Assembly: GCA_020160915.1 (NCBI GenBank)
Contig: JAIUPK010000006.1
Span: 1 to 64,000 of the forward strand
DNA: 64,000 bases
From: Actinomycetota bacterium
GTDB lineage: Bacteria; Actinomycetota; Actinomycetes; Actinomycetales; Microbacteriaceae
Reading direction: 5' to 3'
The translations under genes were made by a program, and so were the position numbers. The notes beneath the pieces are model-generated. The model was not told the origin of the DNA and did not search any database. It saw only the letters and a program-made list of their open reading frames with translations. Within the stretch, counting starts at the first letter, position 1. The number at the start of each line of letters is the position of its first letter. Below, piece by piece: positions 50,281 through 60,314 of the stretch.

Positions 50281-51629
50281 CGCCCGTTCGACACTGCGAC
50301 CATCTCGTCGCGCGGAACGACCTTCACCCGCGTGCGACCCTGCGGCGCCCCCAGAGCGAGTTCGTGCGCGTCGAGGTTGTGCCAGCCGTCCAGGTTGGTG
50401 AACTCCACGCCGCGGCTCGCGAGCAGATCGACGATCGCCGACTCCTCGGGATGCGCCGGGCTCCACCAGCTCGCCTGCCCGTTGATCACGTGCTTGATGG
50501 TCTCCATCGCGTCGCTCTTGGTGTGACCGATGAGGCCCACCGGCCCGCGCTTGATCCACCCAGTCGCGTAGACGCCGGGCACCGGACGGTCCTCGTCGTC
50601 GAGCACCTGGCCCTCGCGGTTCGGGATGACGCCACGCTTCTCGTCGAACGGAATGCCGTCCAACGGCGACCCGAAGTACCCCACCGCACGGTACACCGCC
50701 TGCACCGGGACCTCCCGGAACTCGCCCGTTCCGCGCACGCCACCGGCGCCGTCCGGCTCGGTGCGCTCGTAGCGGAAGCCCTCGACCGAATCCGTGCCGA
50801 GCACCTCCACCGGCCGCGCGAAGAAGTGCAGGTGCAGCCGACGTGATGACCCGGTCTGCGGCTCGTCGCGCCACTTGCGGAAGATGCGGTCGATCACCAT
50901 GATCTGCTTGTTGGTCTCGATGGCCGTCTTGGAGGCCTCGTCGTAGTCGAAGTCCTCCTCGTAGACGACCAGGTCGACGTCGTCGAGTTCGCCGAGTTCG
51001 CGCAGCTCGAGCGGGGTGAACTTGACCTGCATGGGTCCGCGACGGCCGAAGACGTGCACGTCGGTGACGGGCGAGGCCTTGAGTCCGTCGTAGACGTTGG
51101 CCGGGATCTCGGTCGGCAGCAGGTCGTCGGCGTGCTTGGCGAGGATGCGCGCGACGTCGAGCGCGACGTTGCCGTTGCCGATGACGGCGACCTCGCGAGC
51201 ATCCAGCGGCCACTCGCGGGGGAAGTCGGGGTGACCGTCGTACCAGCTCACGAAGTCGGCGGCGCCGTAGCTGCCGGGCAGGTCGATGCCGGGGATCTGA
51301 AGCGGGGCATCCCGGATCGCGCCCGTCGAGAAGATCACGGCGTTGTAGTGCTGCTTGAGGTCGTCGAGGGTGATGTCGCGACCGAAGTAGACGTTGCCGA
51401 AGAGGCGGATGTCGCCCGTGTCGAGCACCTCGCGCAGCGCCGTGATGATGCCCTTGATGCGCGGGTGATCGGGCGCGACGCCGTAGCGCACGAGACCGTA
51501 CGGAGCGGGTAGCTGCTCGAACAGGTCGATCGAGACGTCGAACGCCCGCTCGGTCTTCAGCAGGATGTCGGCAGCGTAGATTCCGGCCGGCCCCGCTCCG
51601 ACGATGGCCAGCCTGAGCTTCGGTGTCAT
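50268..51629 (-). CDS. fprA: ferredoxin--NADP+ reductase (FprA type)
   Basis: This FAD enzyme of the adrenodoxin-reductase type has 453 residues, close to Mycobacterium FprA, and transfers electrons between NADPH and ferredoxins. LAIVGAGPAGIYAADILL is the FAD motif, PAPYGLVRYGVAPDHPRIKG a diagnostic segment, VAVIGNGNVALDVARIL the NADP motif, and YATGWIKRGPVGLIGHTKSDA the C-terminal region. Its start overlaps the upstream prenyl synthase stop by one base. The last residues, PVE, come from a hairpin repeat. Confidence 0.92.
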   Translation of the reverse strand: MTPKLRLAIVGAGPAGIYAADILLKTERAFDVSIDLFEQLPAPYGLVRYGVAPDHPRIKGIITALREVLDTGDIRLFGNVYFGRDITLDDLKQHYNAVIFSTGAIRDAPLQIPGIDLPGSYGAADFVSWYDGHPDFPREWPLDAREVAVIGNGNVALDVARILAKHADDLLPTEIPANVYDGLKASPVTDVHVFGRRGPMQVKFTPLELRELGELDDVDLVVYEEDFDYDEASKTAIETNKQIMVIDRIFRKWRDEPQTGSSRRLHLHFFARPVEVLGTDSVEGFRYERTEPDGAGGVRGTGEFREVPVQAVYRAVGYFGSPLDGIPFDEKRGVIPNREGQVLDDEDRPVPGVYATGWIKRGPVGLIGHTKSDAMETIKHVINGQASWWSPAHPEESAIVDLLASRGVEFTNLDGWHNLDAHELALGAPQGRTRVKVVPRDEMVAVSNGRPVE

Positions 51630-52720
51630 TACTTCGAGCGCTCCACAATCGTTTCAGCGAATCGGGTGAGGGCCTTCTTGACCGGTCCCTGCGGGAGGGG
51701 CGCGAGCGCCTCCACGGCTTCGCGGGACCAGCGATGTGCCTCCGCGAGAGTCTGCTGGGTGACGGCATGGCCGCGCAACTCGGCGATCGCCGCCGTGAGG
51801 TCGGCCTCGGCAGCGCTTTCCGAAGCGGCATCGCCGTAGTACACCGTCGTCACGTCGCGCTCGATGCGGCGCAGCAGATCGTCCGCGTCCTGGTCGGTCT
51901 GAGCGAGGCGACGCAGGTAGAGGAGGGGGAGGGTTGCGACGCCGGCACGGAGGTCGGTGCCGGGGGTCTTGCCCGTGTCATCCGTCTCGCCGGCGAGATC
52001 GATGACGTCGTCGATGAGCTGGAAGGCGATACCGATCTTCTCGCCGAACTCGGCGACCGCCGGCCGGTACTGCTCGGGCGCGTTGGAGAAGATGACGCCC
52101 ACCTGCGCGGCCGCGGAGATGAGCGAGCCGGTCTTGTCGGCGAGCACCTGGATGTAGTGCTCGATCGGATCCTCGTCGGCACGCGGGCCAATGGTCTCGT
52201 GCAGCTGGCCGAGGCACAGTCGCTCGAAGGTCTCGGCCTGCAGCACCAGGATGCGCTCGCCCAGGCTCGCACCGATGCGGCTGGCCCGGGCGAACAGCAG
52301 GTCACCGGTGAGGATCGCCACCGAGTTGCCCCAGACGTTCTGGGCGCTCGGCACCCCGCGCCGCGATGGCGCGTCGTCCATGACGTCATCGTGATACAGG
52401 GATGCCACGTGCGTGATCTCGATCGCCTGTGCGGCCCGGATCACCTCGTCGTTGTTGCCCTCGCCGAGCTGTGCGGTGAGCAGCGTGAGCACGGGGCGCA
52501 CGCGCTTGCCGCCGGCTTCGAGCAGGTAGCGGCCCGTGACATCCGCGATCTCGTCGGCGAAGACCATGGCGGCGAGGAGCCCCTCCTCCACCTGGGCGAG
52601 GCCCTGCTCCAGCGCGTCGACGAACTTGCGTTCGTCGCTCGATGCGAAGAGCTTCTCACCGAGCCCGAGCGAGGAGCTCAGGGTGTTGCTGCGACGAGCA
52701 AGGGGAACGCTCGGGTTCAC
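51629..52720 (-). CDS. polyprenyl diphosphate synthase
   Basis: This trans-isoprenyl diphosphate synthase of 363 residues makes a long prenyl chain, probably the menaquinone side chain given the men genes nearby. The first Asp-rich motif is LYHDDVMDDAPSRRG (DDxxDD), and the second is FQLIDDVIDLAGETDD. GGKRVRPVLTLL is the diphosphate-binding segment. The GTG at 52720 is chosen as the nearest start to the conserved region; no strong ribosome site is visible. It overlaps fprA by one base and follows menG by 37 bases. Confidence 0.9.
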   Translation of the reverse strand: MNPSVPLARRSNTLSSSLGLGEKLFASSDERKFVDALEQGLAQVEEGLLAAMVFADEIADVTGRYLLEAGGKRVRPVLTLLTAQLGEGNNDEVIRAAQAIEITHVASLYHDDVMDDAPSRRGVPSAQNVWGNSVAILTGDLLFARASRIGASLGERILVLQAETFERLCLGQLHETIGPRADEDPIEHYIQVLADKTGSLISAAAQVGVIFSNAPEQYRPAVAEFGEKIGIAFQLIDDVIDLAGETDDTGKTPGTDLRAGVATLPLLYLRRLAQTDQDADDLLRRIERDVTTVYYGDAASESAAEADLTAAIAELRGHAVTQQTLAEAHRWSREAVEALAPLPQGPVKKALTRFAETIVERSK

Positions 52721-52757
52721 GTGAGACAAGCGATTCTCTGTCTGTTCTGCGCGGCCG

Positions 52758-53528
52758 CTAAGGGCGCGGGACCGTTGTGATGGGCTGGGTGGCATTGAGC
52801 TTGCGCTTGGCGACGGATGCGAGCACGGCCTCATCGACCGGCTTGCGTCCGCGGTGCAGGGCGACAATGCCCGCCGTGAGATTGCGGTAGGCGACCCGCG
52901 TGAAGCCGGCGGCGCGGATCCACTGGCTGAGCTCGCCCTGATCGGGCCACGCCTTGATCGACTCCGCGAGATAGCCGTAGGCCTCCGGGTTGGAGCTCGC
53001 GCGGTCGGCGACGATCGGCATGACCTTGGAGAGGTAGGTGTTGTAGGCGGCACGGAAGATTGCCACAGGCGGGCGCGAGAACTCGCAGATCACGAGGCGG
53101 CCGCCGGGCTTCAGTACCCGGTACATCTCGGCGAGCGCGAGCTTCGGGTTGGCCACATTGCGCAGGCCGAAGCTGATGGTGACGACGTCGAACTCGTTGT
53201 CGCCGAACGGCAGCTTCTCGGCATCGCCCTCGACGAACTCGATGTTCTTGTGGCGCTTGCGACCCTCGGCGACCATCCCCGCGGAGAAGTCGAGAGCCAC
53301 CACGGTCGCGCCGTTGCGCTGCAGCGCGGCCGAGCTGGTGCCGGTGCCGGCCGCGACATCCAGAATGCGCTCCCCCGGCTGCGGATCGACTGCGCGCACC
53401 GTGGCGACCCGCCAGAGGATCGCGTTGCCGCCGGAGAGAACATTGTTGGTGCGGTCGTACCGCTTGGCGACACCGTCGAACATGCCGGCGACGTCTTCCG
53501 GTCGCTTGTTCATATCCGCCTTGGCCAC
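52758..53528 (-). CDS. menG: demethylmenaquinone methyltransferase
   Basis: This SAM-dependent methyltransferase of the UbiE/MenG family has about 256 residues and performs the last step of menaquinone synthesis. NKRPEDVAGMFDGVAKRYDRTNNVLSGG is the family N-terminus, ILDVAAGTGTSSAAL the SAM motif, TISFGLRNVANPKLALAEMYRVLKPGGRLVICEFS the central region, and YRNLTAGIVALHRGRKP the C-terminus. The start may be GTG at 53528 or ATG at 53513; the longer form matches the usual family start. It is divergent from menF. Confidence 0.92.
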   Translation of the reverse strand: MAKADMNKRPEDVAGMFDGVAKRYDRTNNVLSGGNAILWRVATVRAVDPQPGERILDVAAGTGTSSAALQRNGATVVALDFSAGMVAEGRKRHKNIEFVEGDAEKLPFGDNEFDVVTISFGLRNVANPKLALAEMYRVLKPGGRLVICEFSRPPVAIFRAAYNTYLSKVMPIVADRASSNPEAYGYLAESIKAWPDQGELSQWIRAAGFTRVAYRNLTAGIVALHRGRKPVDEAVLASVAKRKLNATQPITTVPRP

Positions 53529-53597
53529 GAGGTCAAGTCTAGGCTCTCGAATCCGACTCACCCTGAGTGTTCGTAGCCGACGGGTACGCTGAGGGGT

Positions 53598-54818
53598 GTG
53601 AACCCCGAGGTGCTGCGCGTGCGCACCGAGCGACTCGACTACGACGGCCCCCTTCTCGACTGGGCCGAGCCGGAGCATCCGCTGGCCTTCCTGCGCGGCG
53701 GCGAGGGCATCGTCGGCTTCGGCGAGCGGGCGACGTTCCGGCACGAGGGCGAGAATCGCATCGCCGAACTCGCCCGCTGGTGGCGCGAACTGTGCGACGC
53801 AGCCGAGGTGCACGACGAGGTCATGCTGCCCGGCACGGGTCTCACCGCGTTCGGCAGCTTCGCGTTCAGCGACACGTCGGCGTCCGCCAGCGTGCTGACC
53901 ATTCCGAGCGTGATCGTCGGCAGGCGCGGCGACGTGACGTGGATCACGCGGTTCGACGGCGGCTTCCCGGTCGAGCCGAGCACGCCGTGGCCGACCCGCT
54001 CGGCCTCACTCGTGCCGGGTGCGATGACCCCGGAGCGGTACGAGGCCGCCGTGCTGGCCGCGCGGCAGCACATCCGCGCCGGCGAGCTCGGCAAGGTGGT
54101 GCTCGCTCGCGACCTCGTGGCCGACATCGGTTGGGTCGCCGACAAGCGCGGCTGGCTGGCCCGGCTGGCCGCCGCCTACCCCGACACTTTCACGTTCGCG
54201 CATTCCGGGCTCATGGGGTCCAGCCCCGAGACACTCGTGCGGGTGAGCGGCGGCGACGTCAGTGCGCGAGTTCTTGCGGGCACGGCACGTCGATGGCCGG
54301 ATGACGCGACCGATGTGCACGCGGCATCCACTCTCGCCACCTCGGCGAAAGATCGCGGGGAGCACGATCACGCGGTGCGCAGCGTGCTCGACTCGCTCGC
54401 GCCGCACGCGACGGACGTGACCACGAGCGACCCCTACCCGCTGCGCCTGCCCAACCTCTGGCACCTGGCCTCCGACGTGCGCGGCACCCTCGTGCCCGGC
54501 CGCACCGCGCTCGAACTGGTGGGGGCACTGCACCCGACGGCGGCCGTCGCGGGTACCCCCACCGACGTCGCGCTCGACCTGATCGCCGAACTCGAGCCCT
54601 TCGACCGGGGTCGCTATGCCGGGCCGGTGGGCTGGGTGGATGCCGCGGGTGACGGCGAATGGGCGATCGCGCTGCGCTGCGCACTCATCGATGACGACGG
54701 GCACATCACCGCGTGGGCGGGTGCCGGCATCGTCGCCGACTCGGAGCCCGCCAAGGAACTCGCGGAGACCGAGCTGAAGTTCCGGCCCATCGTGGAGGCG
54801 TTCGGCCAGGCCGGTTGA
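53598..54818 (+). CDS. menF: isochorismate synthase
   Basis: This chorismate-utilising enzyme of 406 residues makes isochorismate, the first menaquinone precursor. Conserved parts include GELGKVVLARDL near residue 165, FAHSGLMGSSPETLVRVSGGDVSARVLAGTARR (catalytic Lys/Glu region), ALHPTAAVAGTPTDVAL, and GPVGWVDAAGDGEWAIALRCA. It resembles EntC/DhbC too, but the men context supports MenF. The start is GTG at 53598. Its TGA stop lies within the first of three hairpin repeats. Confidence 0.9.
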   Translation: MNPEVLRVRTERLDYDGPLLDWAEPEHPLAFLRGGEGIVGFGERATFRHEGENRIAELARWWRELCDAAEVHDEVMLPGTGLTAFGSFAFSDTSASASVLTIPSVIVGRRGDVTWITRFDGGFPVEPSTPWPTRSASLVPGAMTPERYEAAVLAARQHIRAGELGKVVLARDLVADIGWVADKRGWLARLAAAYPDTFTFAHSGLMGSSPETLVRVSGGDVSARVLAGTARRWPDDATDVHAASTLATSAKDRGEHDHAVRSVLDSLAPHATDVTTSDPYPLRLPNLWHLASDVRGTLVPGRTALELVGALHPTAAVAGTPTDVALDLIAELEPFDRGRYAGPVGWVDAAGDGEWAIALRCALIDDDGHITAWAGAGIVADSEPAKELAETELKFRPIVEAFGQAG

Positions 54819-54927
54819 GTAGCGCGCAGCGCGTATCGAAACCAAGCCGGTTGAGTAGCGCGCAGCGCGTATCGAAACCAGGCCGGGTCAGGGTTTCGAT
54901 ACGCGGGCTGGCGCCCGCTACTCAACC
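54813..54927. repeat. three hairpin repeats (REP-like)
   Basis: Two identical direct copies (54813-54843 and 54849-54879; GGTTGAGTAGCGCGC then GCGCGTATCGAAACC) are followed by an inverted copy with a different loop (54892-54927). The cluster lies between the convergent menF and ppk2 genes. The menF stop codon TGA is part of the first copy. Confidence 0.8.
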
Positions 54928-54934
54928 AGCCGGG

Positions 54935-55759
54935 TCAGGTCGCGGCGAGCCGCGCCTTCTCGGCTTCGACGTCGTAGTCGACGCTCGGCCACTGGGGGTC
55001 GAGCTTCTGCAGGGCCTCGAGCAGCAGGTTCTGCACGGCCCAGCGCGCGTACCACTTGTTGTCGGCGGGCACGACGTACCAGGGCGCATCCGGTGTCGAG
55101 GTGCGGGTCAGGGCGATCTGGTACGCCTCCTGATAGGCGGGCCAGAGTTTGCGCTCATCCACGTCGCCCGGGTTGTACTTCCAGTGCTTGTCGCTTCGCT
55201 CGAGGCGCTCGCTCAGGCGCGCCTTCTGCTCGGCCGACGAGATGTGCAGCATGACCTTGATGATCGTGGTGCCGGCCGCCGCCACTTCGCTCTCGAAGTC
55301 GGTGATGATGCCGTACCGCTCCTCGATCGCCTCCGGCGTCGAGAACCCGCGCACGCGGTGGATGAGCACGTCTTCATAGTGGGAGCGGTCGAACACCCCG
55401 ATGATGCCGGGCGTCGGCAGCTGCGGGCGCACCCGCCACAGGAAGTCGTGCTTGCGCTCCTCCTCGGTGGGCGCCTTGAACGCGTGAATGTGCACGCCCT
55501 GCGGGTCGATGCCGCCCACCACGTGCCGGATGATGCCGCCCTTGCCCGCCGTGTCCATCGCCTGCAGCACGAGCAGCACACTGCGGGTGCCGCCGAACTT
55601 GCTCTCGGCGAACAGACGCTCCTGCAGGTCGGCGAGAGTGTCGTGGTTGCTGAGCAACTCCTTCTCGGCCGACTTCTTGTCGACGCCCGGGTGCGACGAG
55701 GTGTCGACGTCAGCGAGGACGAAGTCGGCGGTGACCGGCTTCAGGGGAACAGTGCTCAT
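54935..55759 (-). CDS. polyphosphate kinase 2 family protein
   Basis: This 274-residue P-loop kinase of the PPK2 family uses polyphosphate to phosphorylate nucleotides. Walker A reads AMDTAGKGGIIRHV near residue 67, Walker B region VFDRSHYEDVLIHRV near residue 120, and the lid segment RLSERLERSDKHWKYNPGDVDERK follows. Single-domain PPK2 enzymes act on AMP, ADP or both; class is not decided here. The start is ATG at 55759, 10 bases before the menD stop region. Confidence 0.88.
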   Translation of the reverse strand: MSTVPLKPVTADFVLADVDTSSHPGVDKKSAEKELLSNHDTLADLQERLFAESKFGGTRSVLLVLQAMDTAGKGGIIRHVVGGIDPQGVHIHAFKAPTEEERKHDFLWRVRPQLPTPGIIGVFDRSHYEDVLIHRVRGFSTPEAIEERYGIITDFESEVAAAGTTIIKVMLHISSAEQKARLSERLERSDKHWKYNPGDVDERKLWPAYQEAYQIALTRTSTPDAPWYVVPADNKWYARWAVQNLLLEALQKLDPQWPSVDYDVEAEKARLAAT

Positions 55760-55769
55760 GCGCCCCAAC

Positions 55770-57449
55770 CTACTCGCGCGGCAGCGGCACTTCCACGATC
55801 ACCGGACGAATGGATGCCGTCATCGCCTGATCCAGGGCGCCCCGGGTCTCGACGCGCAGGTAGTCCCACCCGTATGCCTCGGCGAGTTTCGGGATGTCCA
55901 CCCGCTGCGGCGTGAGCAGCACGCGGTCGTAGCCGGGACCGGCCGACTGCGCCACCTCGAGGCCGTCGAAGATGGTCCCGCCGTTGTCGTTGCCCACGAT
56001 CACCTGGATGCGCGGCTGCACCTCGCCGACCCCGAACAACAGGGCGCCGACATCGTGCAGGAACGTGAGATCGCCCACCAGCACGCGAGTGGTGCCCTCG
56101 GCGCCCTCAGCCTGGCTGGCGAGCGCTATGCCCAACGCCGTCGAAATCGTGCCGTCGATGCCCGCAAGACCGCGGTTCGCGTGCACGGGAACGCGCTTGC
56201 CAGGCAGCACTTTGTCTGCCTCGCGGATGAGCCGCGAAGCGCCGAGCACCAGCCGATCCTTCGGCCACGTCGCGCGCCAGACCGCCTCAACCAGCGCCCG
56301 CCGGGTGACGGGAGCGCGCACGGCGGCAAGCTCGGCCTTGGCGTGAGCTCCCAGGTCGGCCGTGATGTCCGGTGCCACGTCGATGTCCTCGATGAGTGCC
56401 CGGGATGCCGCGACCCACCGTCCCGACCAGGAACGGGCATCCGGCTCACCCACGACGCTCACGGAATCGGCGAACGTGCCCACCCGGCGCCCCGGGTTGT
56501 AGTCCTCCGCGCTCGCGCCGCGCACGACGATGGTCTCGACCCCCTGGCGCTGGATGAGCGCCGGAACCTCGCGGCTGAGGGTCGGGTGACCGAACACGAT
56601 GACGCGCTGCACCCGGTCGCCGAAGTTGGCGGTCTTCAGAAGCTCGCGGTAGGCGACGACGAGCTGCGGCCCGAAGTGCGCACCGCTGGCGATCTCCGCG
56701 AGCAGCGGCGCGCCGAGCTCGCGGGCTACCTCCTCGGCGCGGGGGCCGGCGCCCGTGCCGGCGACGACGACGGTGCCGGGAACCGCCGAGAGCTGAAGAC
56801 CGAGCTCGTCGAGATCCGGCGCCGGGGTCTCGACACGCTCGACCACCGACAACTCGACGACCGACACGGGTTCGGGCAGCGGCCGCTCCGCCAGCGTGAA
56901 CGGCGAGGAGAGCGGCTCGGCGAACGCGAGGTTGAGATGCACGGGGCCGGATGCCGCTGCCAGGGCATCGCGCGCGAGGGCGGCCGCGGCATCCGTCTCG
57001 CCCGCGGAGCCGTTCGGAGGAGCGACGTCCCACGAACGACGCACCGCGGAGCTGAAGATCCCCGGCTGCTCGGTCGTCTGGTTCGACCCGACACCGCGCA
57101 ACGACTCGGGGCGGTCAGCGGTGATGACGATGAGCGGCACGCCCGAGTGATGCGCCTCGAGCACGGCCGGGTGCAGGTTGCCGACCGCCGTGCCGGAAGT
57201 GGTGATCAGGATGACCGGCCTGCCGGTCTCCACGGCGATACCGAGGGCGAGGAATCCGCCGACCCGCTCGTCGATGCGCACCCGCAGTCGGATCATTCCC
57301 AGGCGTTCGAACTCGGCGGCGGCCAGCGCCAGTGCCTGCGATCGCGAGCCCGGTCCGAGCACGATGTCGCGCACGCCGAGCCGATGGAACTCCTCGAGCA
57401 ACGCCACAGCGAACGCCGTGGCGGGCGACTCAGGTGGTCGGGGGGTCAT
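55770..57449 (-). CDS. menD: SEPHCHC synthase (2-succinyl-5-enolpyruvyl-6-hydroxy-3-cyclohexene-1-carboxylate synthase)
   Basis: This thiamine-diphosphate enzyme has 559 residues and joins isochorismate with 2-oxoglutarate-derived succinic semialdehyde. [13 protein letters not shown] near residue 60 carries the ThDP-activating Glu. [32 protein letters not shown] is the MenD signature, [19 protein letters not shown] the later one, and [13 protein letters not shown] ... [12 protein letters not shown] the ThDP/Mg motif. The ATG at 57449 overlaps the upstream small membrane-protein gene by 20 bases. It is complete. Confidence 0.93.
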   Translation of the reverse strand: MTPRPPESPATAFAVALLEEFHRLGVRDIVLGPGSRSQALALAAAEFERLGMIRLRVRIDERVGGFLALGIAVETGRPVILITTSGTAVGNLHPAVLEAHHSGVPLIVITADRPESLRGVGSNQTTEQPGIFSSAVRRSWDVAPPNGSAGETDAAAALARDALAAASGPVHLNLAFAEPLSSPFTLAERPLPEPVSVVELSVVERVETPAPDLDELGLQLSAVPGTVVVAGTGAGPRAEEVARELGAPLLAEIASGAHFGPQLVVAYRELLKTANFGDRVQRVIVFGHPTLSREVPALIQRQGVETIVVRGASAEDYNPGRRVGTFADSVSVVGEPDARSWSGRWVAASRALIEDIDVAPDITADLGAHAKAELAAVRAPVTRRALVEAVWRATWPKDRLVLGASRLIREADKVLPGKRVPVHANRGLAGIDGTISTALGIALASQAEGAEGTTRVLVGDLTFLHDVGALLFGVGEVQPRIQVIVGNDNGGTIFDGLEVAQSAGPGYDRVLLTPQRVDIPKLAEAYGWDYLRVETRGALDQAMTASIRPVIVEVPLPRE

Positions 57450-57759
57450 CGTCGAGGTCGGCGAGTTCCTGCTCCAGGCGGCGGATGCGCTCGTCCTGGT
57501 CCTCATCGCGTCGGAGGTTCTTCAGAAAACTGGGGTCGTCATCGGGGGCGATCGTACGGCGCTCGCCGCCGCGACTGCCCCACCCGTGACCGACGAAGAA
57601 CCACAGCAGCGCGCCGACGAACGGCACCAGCACGATGATGATTCCCCAGACGATCTTGGGGAACGCCCGCACCCGACGGCGATCGATGAGGATCAGGTCG
57701 ATGAGGGCGAAGACGTCGAGGATGAATGCCGCAACGAAGAAGATCAGCAGCCGTCCCAT
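57430..57759 (-). CDS. small membrane protein with PLDc_N domain
   Basis: This 109-residue protein has two hydrophobic helices ([22 protein letters not shown] and [26 protein letters not shown]). They match the phospholipase-D nuclease N-terminal domain found in many actinobacterial short proteins. A charged coiled tail ([21 protein letters not shown]) follows. It overlaps menD by 20 bases and is probably co-transcribed with it. The function is unknown. Confidence 0.82.
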   Translation of the reverse strand: MGRLLIFFVAAFILDVFALIDLILIDRRRVRAFPKIVWGIIIVLVPFVGALLWFFVGHGWGSRGGERRTIAPDDDPSFLKNLRRDEDQDERIRRLEQELADLDDDPPTT

Positions 57760-57813
57760 GTGCCAATTCTAGGCGCGCACGCTGAGCTCCAGCGCGCTGC
57801 CTACACTGGCAGA

Positions 57814-58053
57814 GTGAAACCTTGGGTGCTCTACAGTCTCGTGCGGGTCGGCGTGTTCGCGATCGCGCTGGCGGTGCTGCTGATCGTGGGCGTGCCGTGG
57901 TGGCTGGCCGCCATCGTCGCCGCCGTCATCGGGCTGTGCGTGGCGTACATCTTCTTCGGCAAGCTGCGCGATGCCGTCGCACTCGACATCGCGGACCGCC
58001 GGTCGCGCACCACCAAGGACGCCGACCAGATCGCCGAGGACGCGGAGCTCTAG
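57814..58053 (+). CDS. DUF4229 small membrane protein
   Basis: This 79-residue protein has two helices (VLYSLVRVGVFAIALAVLLIVGVPWWLAAIVAAVIGLCVAYIFF) and a short charged tail ending in DAEL, matching DUF4229 proteins near men genes in actinobacteria. The start is GTG at 57814. The stop overlaps the convergent menA stop by 4 bases. The function is unknown. Confidence 0.78.
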   Translation: MKPWVLYSLVRVGVFAIALAVLLIVGVPWWLAAIVAAVIGLCVAYIFFGKLRDAVALDIADRRSRTTKDADQIAEDAEL

Positions 58054-59096
58054 AAGGCGATCGCCCAGCCGAGTCCGAGACCGTAGGCGAGTGCCGTCAG
58101 CGCCGTGAGACGCAGCGCGAGCACGAGCTCCGGTGCGGTCTTGGCGCTCAAGGTGATGCCCGCGGCCGGCACGGCGGCCAGCAGTGCGAAGTAGACCAGG
58201 TAGGCGTTCGCGTAGAAGAGCGTGAAGAACACGAGGATGACGAACGGCAGCAGCAACAGCACCGCGTAGGCGATTCGGGCCGGACGGTCGCCCAGACGCA
58301 CAGCGAGGGTGCGCTTGCCCGCCAGCTTGTCCTGTGCGAGATCGCGGATGTTGTTGACCATGAGTACCGCGCAGGCGATGAAGCCCGCCGCCGCACCAGC
58401 CAGCCAGCTCTCGACTGTCACCGTTCCCGCAAGCACGAAGGTGGTGCCGGCGGTCGCCACGATCCCGAAGAATACGAACACGAAGGGCTCGCCCAGGCCT
58501 GCATAGCCATACGGCCGCTTGCCGCCGGTGTAGAACCAGGCGGCGAGGATGCACACCGCACCGACTGCGATCAGCCACCAGTAGCCGGTGCGCCAGACGA
58601 TCACGAGCCCCGCGGCCGCGGCGAGCGCGAAGAACACGAGCGCGACGGTCAGCACCGTGCGCGGCTTGGCCGCGCCCGAGGCCGTCAACCGCTTCGGGCC
58701 GGAACGGAACTTGTCGGTGCCGCGTACCCCGTCGGAGTAGTCGTTGGCGAAGTTCACGCCGATCTGCAGGAACACCGCGACGGCCAGACACGCGAGGGCC
58801 CGCAGCCAGTGCCAGCCGTCGCCGGTCTCCTCGTGCGGGAGCACGTAGGCGGTGGCGGTACCGAGGGCGACGGGCGCGATGGCGAGCGGCAGCGTCTGCA
58901 GCCGCATCCCGCCGATCCAGTCGCCCAGCGTCGCCTTGCGCACCGACGCGACCCCGGGCGGGAGTCCCGGTCGTCCCGACTTCTTCTTGCCCTTCTGGAC
59001 CGCCTGCTGCCGGGCCTGCTCGGCCTTCAGCTGGGATGCCACGCTGGGAGCGGGTACGGACTTCGGATTGATGCGCTGCTGCCGAGGATTCGCCAC
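58050..59096 (-). CDS. menA: 1,4-dihydroxy-2-naphthoate polyprenyltransferase
   Basis: This UbiA-family membrane prenyltransferase of 348 residues has a basic N-terminal extension of about 55 residues and about eight to nine helices. The first Asp-rich motif is NFANDYSDGVRGTD near residue 117, and the second NNIRDLAQDKLAGKRTLAVRLG near residue 247. It attaches the polyprenyl chain to dihydroxynaphthoate, giving demethylmenaquinone. It follows menE by 27 bases. Confidence 0.92.
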   Translation of the reverse strand: MANPRQQRINPKSVPAPSVASQLKAEQARQQAVQKGKKKSGRPGLPPGVASVRKATLGDWIGGMRLQTLPLAIAPVALGTATAYVLPHEETGDGWHWLRALACLAVAVFLQIGVNFANDYSDGVRGTDKFRSGPKRLTASGAAKPRTVLTVALVFFALAAAAGLVIVWRTGYWWLIAVGAVCILAAWFYTGGKRPYGYAGLGEPFVFVFFGIVATAGTTFVLAGTVTVESWLAGAAAGFIACAVLMVNNIRDLAQDKLAGKRTLAVRLGDRPARIAYAVLLLLPFVILVFFTLFYANAYLVYFALLAAVPAAGITLSAKTAPELVLALRLTALTALAYGLGLGWAIAF

Positions 59097-59123
59097 GACA
59101 GGAAGACTACTGCGTTGGCCCCG

Positions 59124-60248
59124 CTACTTCAGTGCGAGCGCCGCGATGGCGAGGCGGTCCGGCTTGCCCGACGGCAGCAGGGGAAGCTCGTCGACCAGCA
59201 ACATGCGATCCGGCGACGCGGCCGGGCCCAGGCGCAGCGCCACCTCCCGACGCAGTTCCTTCAGGCCCATGGTGGCCGTGCCGACCACGACAGGCACCTC
59301 ACCCCACTGGGGATGCGGCGCCGCGACGACCACCGAATCCCCGAGCCCGAGCTGATCCCGCACTACGGACTCGACCTCGGCCAGCGAGACCTTGATGCCG
59401 CCGGAGATGATGACGTCGTCGATGCGGCCGGTGACCGCGAGGCGGCCGTGGTGCATCGCGCCCGTGTCATCCGTGCGATACCACCGGCGGCCGTCGTGCT
59501 CCGGAAAGGAGAAGGCCGTGCGCCGGGGATCGTCGAGGTAGCCCTCGGCGATGACGCTGCCCGACAGTTCGATGCGACCGTCGACGATCGCGATCTCGGT
59601 GTTGCCGATCGGTACGCCGTTGTAGACGCAGCCGCCGCAGGTCTCCGACGCGCCGTAGGTGCGGGTCAGGCGCAGGCCCTTGTCCACTGCGGCCGCCGCC
59701 AGGGCGACGGGAGTGGATTGCCCGCCGACGAGAATGCCCTCGAATCCGCGCAGGGCGTCGACAGCGGCATCCGATGCCATCAGGCGGGCGAATTGGGCCG
59801 GCACGAGCGAGACGAACCTCGTCGGGTGATCGAGGCGGGCCGCGGCGGCGACGAAGGCCTCCGGGGTGAACCCGCGGGGATCGAGCACGACCGGGTCGGT
59901 ACCGGCCGCGAGCGACCGCACCAGAACCGCGAGCCCGGCGATGTAGTGGGTGGGCAGCGCGAGCAGCCACTGACCCGAGGTGCCCAGTGCGGTTTCGGAT
60001 GCCGCTGCGCTCGCCAACAGTGCATCGGCGCTGAGCATCACACGCTTGGGTCGCGCGGTCGAGCCGCTCGTCTCGACGACGACGGCCACGCGCTGCTCGA
60101 TGGTGCGCCCGTCGAGCGACGTGGCGTCGTCGCGCGCGGTCTCGCTCGGCAGGGGCAGGATGGCCGGACCGTCGCCCGCGAGCGCGTCCCGGAGTGCATC
60201 GAACACTCCGGTCACGTCTGCCGAGTCAACGACTCGCAATCCCCGCAT
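59124..60248 (-). CDS. menE: o-succinylbenzoate--CoA ligase
   Basis: This 374-residue AMP-forming ligase is short, as usual for actinobacterial MenE. VVVETSGSTARPKRVMLS is the P-loop near residue 71, LTRTYGASETCGGCVYNG the A5-type motif, WYRTDDTGAM the Asp motif, and LLPSGKPDR the C-terminal catalytic Lys. It activates o-succinylbenzoate. The ATG at 60248 has GGGGGCT upstream; the longer frame to 60287 has no ribosome site. It is transcribed toward menA. Confidence 0.9.
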   Translation of the reverse strand: MRGLRVVDSADVTGVFDALRDALAGDGPAILPLPSETARDDATSLDGRTIEQRVAVVVETSGSTARPKRVMLSADALLASAAASETALGTSGQWLLALPTHYIAGLAVLVRSLAAGTDPVVLDPRGFTPEAFVAAAARLDHPTRFVSLVPAQFARLMASDAAVDALRGFEGILVGGQSTPVALAAAAVDKGLRLTRTYGASETCGGCVYNGVPIGNTEIAIVDGRIELSGSVIAEGYLDDPRRTAFSFPEHDGRRWYRTDDTGAMHHGRLAVTGRIDDVIISGGIKVSLAEVESVVRDQLGLGDSVVVAAPHPQWGEVPVVVGTATMGLKELRREVALRLGPAASPDRMLLVDELPLLPSGKPDRLAIAALALK

Positions 60249-60314
60249 GGAGCCCCCGCTTCCTGCCGCCCTCGGCGTCCGTACCACGGTACAGCCGGGG
60301 GCGGCGGTGCGGCT